From positions 1-10,474 of the forward strand of contig JAIXTU010000253.1 in assembly GCA_027483785.1 (NCBI GenBank): a stretch of 10,474 bases of DNA. The letters run 5' to 3'. This DNA comes from Flavobacterium sp. (GTDB lineage Bacteria > Bacteroidota > Bacteroidia > Flavobacteriales > Flavobacteriaceae). Below the pieces are notes generated by a model that was given only the letters and a program-made list of their open reading frames with translations, had not been told where the DNA came from and made no database searches. Within the stretch, counting starts at the first letter, position 1. Every line of letters begins with the position of its first letter. Positions 6,544-10,474 of this stretch are shown here, piece by piece. The position numbers were made by a program, and so were the translations under genes.

Positions 6544-6551
6544 CAAAATTA
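6544..6551 (-). promoter_or_regulatory. -7 box of the XRE regulator
   Basis: On the minus strand 6551-6544 reads TAATTTTG, an exact match to TAnnTTTG. It ends 12 bases before the first possible start codon. No convincing TTTG is found 18-21 bases upstream. Confidence 0.5.
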
Positions 6552-6589
6552 TGTATTTTATAAAACGTTATATAAGATTAACATTATTT

Positions 6590-6623
6590 TAACAACGCTG
6601 TTACGATGTTATAACAACGTAAC
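6590..6623. promoter_or_regulatory. Compound palindromic operator upstream of the XRE gene
   Basis: At 6600-6623 lies a 24-bp palindrome, GTTACG-AT-GTTATAAC-AA-CGTAAC, with only one mismatched pair. A second inverted repeat, TAACA-ACGC-TGTTA, occupies 6590-6603 and overlaps it. GTTA/TAAC half-sites therefore recur at regular intervals. The position, about 40-70 bases upstream of the XRE -7 box, fits an operator for the XRE dimer or another regulator of the divergent region. Confidence 0.6.
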
Positions 6624-6909
6624 AAATTTATTATCAAACAATTATATTTTTTTTATTTTATTATTACGCAATTTTTTTATACTTTTAACGCGGGTAATTT
6701 ACAAAGTTTTTTTGATGTATTTTTCAGCGACGAACAACGAAATCTTTTTGTCTTTAGTCGTTGCAATTTTCGCAAGATTATTGCGTTTTTTGCAAGATTA
6801 TTGCATGAATTGCCTACATCTTTTTTTTCATGATCTAATTACTTTGTTCCGTAACCAATGGCCAACGGATTACGAAAGTGTAATTAGTAATTTTTTAAAT
6901 TTTAAAGTC
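6624..6909. other. AT-rich divergent intergenic region
   Basis: I find no convincing gene here. The frame that ends in the secreted protein stays open through it, but the translation is low-complexity and an internal signal peptide at 6910 marks the real start. The region holds long T tracts, an inverted repeat CAACGA / TCGTTG (6735-6740 and 6758-6763), and the duplicated GCAAGATTATTGC site. No full TTTG / TAnnTTTG promoter stands out; TTACTTTG at 6839-6846 and TAATTTTT at 6888-6895 are imperfect -7 candidates. Confidence 0.6.
6772..6804. promoter_or_regulatory. Duplicated palindromic site GCAAGATTATTGC
   Basis: Two identical 13-bp copies start at 6772 and 6792, exactly 20 bases apart (about two helical turns). 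Each copy is itself an inverted repeat, GCAA-N5-TTGC. TTGCAA at 6761-6766 and TTGC at 6810-6813 add related half-sites. The layout suggests side-by-side binding of a dimeric regulator upstream of the islet genes. Confidence 0.5.
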
Positions 6910-7506
6910 ATGAAGAATTTTTTTTTAAGTTTTGTATTCATATTCTCGCTTTGTTTTTCTTTTTCAGCGAAAGCGCAAACCGATTTTGATATCGTTAAGG
7001 AAACACCACTCGCGCGGAACTCGCAACAGGTGAATGATTTTCTCCAGATGTCAGATTTTATGAATAAGCACAGAGACATTACGGTTGCATCAAATGGTAT
7101 TAAAAGTTTAGATGTACGGATTGGACAGAATTTTCTTTTACTGCCGGTAAGTGGTGGAGGATTTGAAAGTGTAATTGCTATCAATAATGGTAACAAGAGT
7201 TTTAGTTATGTTTTCACTCAACGTGCGGGGAGTTTATTATCCTTATACAACAGTGAAGCGACTAAATTTCTCGATTTAATAATCCGGGACGGAAAATTGA
7301 TTATTCAACCTATTGCCTCTGTAAATAGTGTTTTCCGTGACTGTATGGATGCGGTTGAGGCAGATTTTAAAGAAACAGTAGCAGGTTACCTGTATTGGGA
7401 GTTTACACCAGCGGCAATTACTCTCGCTGCAATAGCCTGTCAAGGTTGTGCTAAAGGATTCAACGGTATGTGTCCACCAGCATATTTGGAAAGTTTAAAG
7501 AAGTAA
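6910..7506 (+). CDS. Secreted protein of unknown function with Cys-rich C-terminus
   Basis: A 198-residue protein. The start at 6910 is chosen because it opens a clear signal peptide (MKNFFLSFVFIFSLCFSFSA, cleavage near AKAQ-T). The mature part begins TDFDIVKETPLARNSQQVND, followed by predicted beta strands (IKSLDVRIGQNFLLLPV, FESVIAINNG, FSYVFTQ). All four mature cysteines lie in the last quarter, at 145, 177, 180 and 188. The last three form a C-x2-C-x7-C motif around ACQGCAKGFNGMC, next to a small hydrophobic segment (TPAAITLAAIA). I do not recognise the family. A peptide-precursor or bacteriocin-like C-terminus is conceivable but no maturation gene is seen. It is followed 13 bases later by a gene with the same start-site sequence. 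Confidence 0.75.
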   Translation: MKNFFLSFVFIFSLCFSFSAKAQTDFDIVKETPLARNSQQVNDFLQMSDFMNKHRDITVASNGIKSLDVRIGQNFLLLPVSGGGFESVIAINNGNKSFSYVFTQRAGSLLSLYNSEATKFLDLIIRDGKLIIQPIASVNSVFRDCMDAVEADFKETVAGYLYWEFTPAAITLAAIACQGCAKGFNGMCPPAYLESLKK

Positions 7507-7519
7507 AAATTTTAAAGTT

Positions 7520-7684
7520 ATGAAGAAAATATTTGTTTATTTACTATTTTGGTTCTTGGTCGGCTTTCTTGTTGCGCCGTTTAAACTTTTTGGGTGGGAA
7601 TACGCAGATATCTTAATTGGAGCTTATTTGTGCGTTGGGTTTGCGTTGATTTTAGTTGCTCTAAGAGCGGCTCTAAAGAAGTAG
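7520..7684 (+). CDS. 54-residue membrane protein, two TM segments
   Basis: A short reading frame from ATG at 7520 to TAG at 7682-7684. It begins MKKIFVYLLFWFLVGFLVAP (segment one) and contains WEYADILIGAYLCVGFALIL (segment two), ending in a basic ALRAALKK. Support comes from the strongly hydrophobic composition, the 13-base gap after the previous stop, and a start site (TTTAAAGTTATGAAGAA) that matches that of the upstream gene at all but one base. No family is recognised. A small inner-membrane partner or immunity-like protein for the secreted product is a guess from position only. Confidence 0.6.
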   Translation: MKKIFVYLLFWFLVGFLVAPFKLFGWEYADILIGAYLCVGFALILVALRAALKK

Positions 7685-7857
7685 CTTTGTATGAGTGTTG
7701 TCAAAGTTATTTATGGAAATTGCATTTTCTACTTTCTCCACAATTTTTCATTAGATCTATGAAAGGCATTTGTTTGCTTGTTTTGGAATTAGTGGTAAAT
7801 TCTTCTAACGCACGCATAGCATACGGACGTTATATCAAAAATTAATATTAATTAATC
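7685..7857. other. Short intergenic stretch, no supported gene
   Basis: An exact TAnnTTTG box (TAGCTTTG, 7682-7689) overlaps the previous stop, with TTG at 7656-7658 upstream, and could start a transcript for the next gene. Only very short frames are present (for example 28 codons from ATG at 7759, ending RIAYGRYIKN); none has clear support. Confidence 0.4.
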
Positions 7858-8103
7858 ATGAATAGTAAACGAGACATTAGTTCCTTAATTGTTTGTACTG
7901 TAGTGCTAGCACTATTGTATATCTTCCCTAATGTAAGTATTTGGGTCAAACTTTTTATTCTGTCATCAGGTCTGATTTTTTTATCGATAAAAGCGTGGAA
8001 CAAGTATAAAATGGGAAGGTTTAAAAGATTAGAGGTAATACTTCTCGGAATAGGTCTTTTATTGTCCGTTGCTGTTTTTTTAAAATCATACCTTTATCTG
8101 TAA
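7858..8103 (+). CDS. 81-residue membrane protein, three TM segments
   Basis: An 81-residue protein starting MNSKRDISSLIVCTVVLALL. Hydrophobic segments lie at about residues 8-25, 28-45 (VKLFILSSGLIFLSI) and 59-78 (VILLGIGLLLSVAVFL), separated by a basic loop (KAWNKYKMGRFKR), which suggests the loop is cytoplasmic. The frame is clean and the hydrophobic pattern is consistent with a real membrane protein. I do not recognise a family. It sits in the middle of a run of small membrane and secreted genes. Confidence 0.6.
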   Translation: MNSKRDISSLIVCTVVLALLYIFPNVSIWVKLFILSSGLIFLSIKAWNKYKMGRFKRLEVILLGIGLLLSVAVFLKSYLYL

Positions 8104-8129
8104 CCAAATTTTTAAGTGTATCATTTTAG

Positions 8130-8152
8130 AGCTACATTTTAAATGTGGTTTT
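8130..8152 (+). terminator. Possible weak terminator
   Basis: A hairpin AGCTACATT / AATGTGGTT with two G-T pairs and a 3-base loop lies 27 bases after the preceding stop and runs into TTTT. It is AT-rich with a short T tract, so it is only a candidate. Confidence 0.3.
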
Positions 8153-8266
8153 ACTGAGAAGTATGACCGATTAATTTCATTCAATTACTACAAGAATTAT
8201 TTGTGGCATCAGAATACTAGATAATTGTCAAGTTATTTTTCAATTTTGCATAAAAAAGTTAATTCT

Positions 8267-8470
8267 ATGAATATTGGTGATGTTTTTCATTTGTTTGCGA
8301 TTTTAGCAGGCGGTGTTTTTGTATTTTATGGTGCAACTATTGGTAATGGCTTGATTCAAAAAAGGCAACCAAGCACTACTCAAAAACGGGTTTCACTAAT
8401 AGCGTTATTCTTCTTTATTTTAATGCTTGCGCTATCGTTTTATTTCACTACTAACCAATTACCAAAATAA
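8267..8470 (+). CDS. 67-residue membrane protein, two TM segments
   Basis: From ATG at 8267 the protein is 67 residues long, beginning MNIGDVFHLFAILAGGVFVF. A TTG at 8225 in the same frame would add 14 residues, but the ATG directly precedes the conserved-looking membrane part and is preferred. Segments lie at about 6-25 and 42-62 (RVSLIALFFFILMLALSFYF), joined by a polar loop GNGLIQKRQPSTTQK. No family is recognised. The next gene starts 11 bases later, so the two are probably cotranscribed. Confidence 0.55.
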   Translation: MNIGDVFHLFAILAGGVFVFYGATIGNGLIQKRQPSTTQKRVSLIALFFFILMLALSFYFTTNQLPK

Positions 8471-8481
8471 TTGTATGGTTT

Positions 8482-8892
8482 ATGATTTCAATAAAAAACC
8501 TAGCAGCGTTTTTAGTTTCTATAACGCTATTTTATGAAGTGCAAGCTCAAAACACTACTTCTAACATATTGAAAGGTGCCGAGATTATCACTTCAGGTCT
8601 GAGCATTTTTGCCACATCTAAAAACAACAATGCGAACAAAACTGTAATCGACCAAGTTTGCATCAAAAACAAACTTACCGAACGCATAACATTTAAAATT
8701 TACGGCGTTTCGGATGCTACGCAAGACGATATTAAAAAGGAGCTTGTTATTCCTGTTGATGGAAAAGAATGTTTCTTAAATCTGCCCAAAGGAGTTTATA
8801 CCTACGAGGTTATTTTATCAAACAAAGAAATTTATCGAAAGGGAGAATATCACTTCAAAGAAGATGTTGTTATTGCTGTAAAAACGGAGTAA
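8482..8892 (+). CDS. Secreted protein of unknown function, beta-rich
   Basis: A 136-residue protein with a signal peptide (MISIKNLAAFLVSITLFYEV, cleavage near QAQ-N). After a Ser/Asn-rich linker (about 24-52) comes a compact domain with alternating strands (TVIDQVCIKNKL, ERITFKIYGV, ELVIPVDGKECFL, YTYEVILSNKEIY, EDVVIAVK), suggesting a small Ig-like or transthyretin-like sandwich. Two cysteines, 60 and 97, could form a disulfide in the periplasm. I do not recognise a named family. It ends the transcription unit: a good terminator starts 5 bases after its stop. Confidence 0.75.
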   Translation: MISIKNLAAFLVSITLFYEVQAQNTTSNILKGAEIITSGLSIFATSKNNNANKTVIDQVCIKNKLTERITFKIYGVSDATQDDIKKELVIPVDGKECFLNLPKGVYTYEVILSNKEIYRKGEYHFKEDVVIAVKTE

Positions 8893-8897
8893 GAAAG

Positions 8898-8922
8898 AAG
8901 CCGGCGTTGAGTCGGCTTTTTT
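8898..8922 (+). terminator. Rho-independent terminator
   Basis: An 8-bp stem AAGCCGGC (8898-8905) with GTCGGCTT (8911-8918), one G-T pair, loop GTTGA, then a T tract to 8922. It closes the unit ending in the small secreted-protein gene. Confidence 0.85.
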
Positions 8923-9027
8923 GTTAAATATATCCTAAATCAATAGATTTTCTTTTCTTAAAGCCACTAATTTTATTTTCCGCTTAAGAACAATCGATAA
9001 CGTTTTATAAATTAATACTTTAAAGCA

Positions 9028-9129
9028 ATGGATTTTTCCCTTTTTTTCTGGCAAGCTTTTAATATTCTTCTTGTTATAGGATTGTTTTTTTTGATTCGTT
9101 TACTATACCTGAAGTTTATCAAAAAGTAA
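9028..9129 (+). CDS. 33-residue single-span membrane protein
   Basis: A short frame from ATG at 9028 to TAA at 9127-9129. It encodes MDFSLFFWQAFNILLVIGLF, then FLIRLLYLKFIKK: one long hydrophobic helix with a positively charged end, the usual look of very small bacterial membrane proteins. Support includes TTTAAAG two bases before the ATG, as for two other genes of this islet, and a 10-base gap to the next gene. Its size keeps certainty low; conservation of the residues in relatives would settle it. Confidence 0.45.
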   Translation: MDFSLFFWQAFNILLVIGLFFLIRLLYLKFIKK

Positions 9130-9139
9130 TTGGGTATTT

Positions 9140-9364
9140 ATGAAACGCTTTTACGTGTATTTAATCCTGCTTTTCGTTGTTGCTCGATTGGTTTATTTTT
9201 TTCTGGATTACTTATTTGAGTTTAATAACACCACAGTTAATCAGTTTTTTAGCATTGGTTTATTTGCGGTTTTAGGATTGGTTGTTTCGGGTGTATTGAA
9301 AAATAAAAAAAATCGACAAAAACACGGCGTAGAAAGGCAGTTAGTAGTAATTATATTAACGTGA
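9140..9364 (+). CDS. 74-residue membrane protein with 3' end altered by a mobile element
   Basis: The protein starts MKRFYVYLILLFVVARLVYF and has two membrane segments, at about 4-24 and 36-54 (FFSIGLFAVLGLVVSGVL), followed by a basic tail KNKKNRQKHGVERQ. No family is recognised. The last codons enter the terminal inverted repeat of the element at 9358: the frame now ends IILT-stop. If the element and one ATATT copy are removed, the frame would read IILAKV and stop at 9593-9595, two residues longer. Function is therefore probably preserved. Likely cotranscribed with the 33-codon gene upstream. Confidence 0.6.
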   Translation: MKRFYVYLILLFVVARLVYFFLDYLFEFNNTTVNQFFSIGLFAVLGLVVSGVLKNKKNRQKHGVERQLVVIILT

Positions 9365-9577
9365 GTTCGATATAAAAATCAAAGTTAGAAATCATTTAAA
9401 TAGTTGATTACAAGGCGTATTTTCTTTGGGATACCGAGGTATCTTAAAAAAATACAACGACGTAAGCGACTGTTTAAATGATTAGCTATAAACAATAATG
9501 CATCGAAATTAGTAATAGCCAATCTAAAGCTATCTTTACAAGCGATCTAACAAAGGTTTTTATGTCGAACTCACGTT
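9358..9577. mobile_element. MITE-like non-autonomous element, 220 bp
   Basis: The ends are inverted repeats: AACGTGAGTTCGA at 9358-9370 is repeated exactly as the complement at 9565-9577. Pairing continues so that 9358-9380 matches 9555-9577 with 21 of 23 identities, then GTTAGA (9384-9389) matches 9546-9551. The element is flanked by direct ATATT copies at 9353-9357 and 9578-9582, as expected for a 5-bp target duplication. The interior is non-coding. 9390-9434 pairs imperfectly with 9439-9483 to form a long hairpin capped near GATACC-GA-GGTATC, and a smaller hairpin follows around 9484-9520. No transposase is present, so it needs one in trans. The parent IS family cannot be named from the ends alone. 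Confidence 0.88.
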
Positions 9578-9583
9578 ATATTA

Positions 9584-9619
9584 GCTAAAGTTTAATCAAA
9601 GCTGGATTAAAGCAGTAGC
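9584..9619. repeat. Inverted repeat just right of the element
   Basis: GCTA (9584-9587) and TTTAATC (9591-9597) pair with GATTAAA (9605-9611) and TAGC (9616-9619). The hairpin contains the stop codon that the upstream small gene would have used before the insertion. No T tract follows, so I do not call it a terminator. Confidence 0.45.
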
Positions 9620-9655
9620 TTAAAATTAAAGGCATTGCAAAGGAATTTCAAAGAA

Positions 9656-9874
9656 TTAGTTGTTTTTCTTTCTTCCGTAATTATTGCAAATCCTACGTAG
9701 ATTTAAAGAATCGGGTAAGTTTGAAGTAAAGTAAAAGCCTGTTTTTTTAAAGACGTTACGCAAAGCACGATTTTCCGCAGCAGGGGTTGCGGCAAATACC
9801 CCACAGCCTATACGCTGAGGCACGAAGCGGGTAGGCGAGGAGTATAGCCAAAAACCCGGTGGCGGCCGCTTCAA
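9656..9874 (-). CDS. Doubtful 72-residue ORF in a GC-rich patch
   Basis: The frame reads MKRPPPGFWLYSSPTRFVPQ and contains CGVFAATPAAENRALRNVFK, ending ICNNYGRKKNN. It has no signal peptide, membrane segment or recognisable domain, and half of it lies in a GC-rich block (about 9775-9870) unlike the surrounding DNA. Short Arg/Pro/Ser-rich frames of this look occur as repeated intergenic elements in Bacteroidota, so it may be part of a dispersed repeat rather than a working gene. The block contains GCGGCCGC at 9862-9869 and words such as GGCTATAC (minus strand) also seen in the patch at 2627-2645. Confidence 0.2.
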   Translation of the reverse strand: MKRPPPGFWLYSSPTRFVPQRIGCGVFAATPAAENRALRNVFKKTGFYFTSNLPDSLNLRRICNNYGRKKNN

Positions 9875-9906
9875 GAATTTCCACTACATAACGGCCGACA
9901 GCTGCC

Positions 9907-9939
9907 CAAAAAAAAACCACCAAATTGCTTCGGTGGTTT
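9907..9939 (-). terminator. Rho-independent terminator of the SPFH gene
   Basis: On the minus strand AAACCACC (9939-9932) pairs with GGTGGTTT (9921-9914) around a 10-base loop, followed by a T run continuing to 9908. It lies 7 bases after the stop codon. Confidence 0.88.
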
Positions 9940-9946
9940 AAGTGTT

Positions 9947-10474
9947 TTACGCTTCCGTTTCTGGTTCGGCAGTTGGGTACGTGGGCGGCTCGTAAGGAAG
10001 GTCTGCATCCTTAATCCGTTTGCCTCCTTTTTTCATAGACTCGCCAATTTGGTTACTTGCCGTGAACGAAGCAACCATATTATTCAACATATCGCTGCCT
10101 GCTTGCGGCGAATTAGGAAGCAAAATCAAGTTCGAATTCGTATCTGCACCAATTGATTGTAACGTATCGTAATGCTGCGTAACTACAATCAATGCCGATG
10201 CTTCTTGGCTGTTAATGCCCACTTTGTTCAAAACATCTACACTTTCCACCAAACCACGAGCAATTTCTCTGCGCTGATCGGCAATACCCTGTCCTTGTAA
10301 ACGCTTGCTTTCTGCTTCGGCCTTTGCTTTAGCAACGATGCGAATTCGTGAAGCTTCGGCCTCAAATTCAGCTGCCGTTTTCTCACGATCGGCGGCATTA
10401 ATGCGGTTCATGGCGTTTTTCACCTGAATATCCGGATCAATATCGGTTACCAACGTATTGATGATGTCGTAACC
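9947..10474 (-). CDS. SPFH/band 7 domain protein, C-terminal part (5' end outside window)
   Basis: About 175 C-terminal residues are visible; the frame stays open to the window edge, where it reads GYDIINTLVTDIDPD, a typical end of the band 7 domain. The core then continues with KNAMNRINAADREK and an Ala/Glu-rich coiled coil (AEFEAEASRIRIVAKAKAEA), as in stomatin, prohibitin and HflC/QmcA-type proteins. These oligomerise on membranes and organise microdomains. A later stretch, SALIVVTQHYDTLQSIGADT then NLILLPNSP, is usual for this subgroup, and the end is acidic and proline-rich (YEPPTYPTAEPETEA). The N-terminal membrane anchor is out of view. No NfeD partner is seen downstream. Confidence 0.92.
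   Translation of the reverse strand, partial: GYDIINTLVTDIDPDIQVKNAMNRINAADREKTAAEFEAEASRIRIVAKAKAEAESKRLQGQGIADQRREIARGLVESVDVLNKVGINSQEASALIVVTQHYDTLQSIGADTNSNLILLPNSPQAGSDMLNNMVASFTASNQIGESMKKGGKRIKDADLPYEPPTYPTAEPETEA

Noticed and set aside
6523..6909. N-terminal extension of the secreted-protein frame back to 6523
   Set aside because: The extension is low-complexity, overlaps the XRE start and the palindromes, and an internal Met at 6910 opens a clean signal peptide, so the longer frame is fortuitous in AT-rich DNA.
7594..7845. 83-codon plus-strand frame
   Set aside because: It overlaps the better supported 54-codon membrane gene in another frame and has no hydrophobic pattern, domain or start context of its own.
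8225..8266. TTG start 14 codons upstream of the 67-codon membrane gene
   Set aside because: The ATG at 8267 directly precedes the hydrophobic part and fits better; the upstream residues add a polar stretch without support.
9862..9869. GCGGCCGC as a cloning-vector scar
   Set aside because: The NotI site lies within a longer GC-rich native-looking block and no other vector sequence is visible.

Overview
The window reads as chromosomal DNA of a Bacteroidota bacterium, most likely from the Flavobacteriia. It is AT-rich and genes lack Shine-Dalgarno sequences. Several promoters match the phylum-specific TTTG / TAnnTTTG pattern, best seen before the tRNA-Cys gene. Products such as RNase R, a head-GIN (DUF2807) protein, GlnRS, a YtxH protein and an SPFH protein have typical Bacteroidota character. 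I cannot name the genus.

Positions 1-2371 (+) hold the 3' part of rnr, an overlapping gene for a secreted head-GIN protein and a LysE-family exporter gene. Positions 2372-3400 are a repeat-rich boundary: a 9-bp tandem repeat, an 8-bp tandem repeat, a GC-rich patch, a complete tRNA-Cys with promoter and terminator, and a toxin-antitoxin remnant on the minus strand. In that remnant the antitoxin is whole, but the RelE-like toxin is cut to 33 codons where it runs into an AGATT-type repeat. A copy of the same repeat supplies the last codons and stop of folB (3384-3758, minus).

Positions 3804-6116 (+) are glnS, with an unusual 111-residue C-terminal tail, followed 3 bases later by a ytxH-like gene. 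They are driven by a promoter in the folB-glnS divergent gap.

Positions 6124-9364 look like an accessory islet. A minus-strand XRE-type regulator with a coiled-coil tail faces a long AT-rich intergenic region rich in palindromes, then come six small plus-strand genes. Two encode secreted proteins (one with four cysteines near its C-terminus) and four or five encode very small membrane proteins, including 33- and 54-residue ones that are easily missed. Three of the genes share TTTAAAG two bases before the ATG. I do not recognise a known system; a regulator-controlled envelope or peptide/immunity cassette is only a guess.

Positions 9353-9582 carry a clear non-coding mobile element: 220 bp, near-perfect terminal inverted repeats, a 5-bp ATATT target duplication and a strongly folded interior. 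It inserted in the last codons of the preceding small gene. After a doubtful 72-codon ORF, the window ends in the C-terminal part of an SPFH/band-7 protein gene (9947-10474, minus) with a good terminator.
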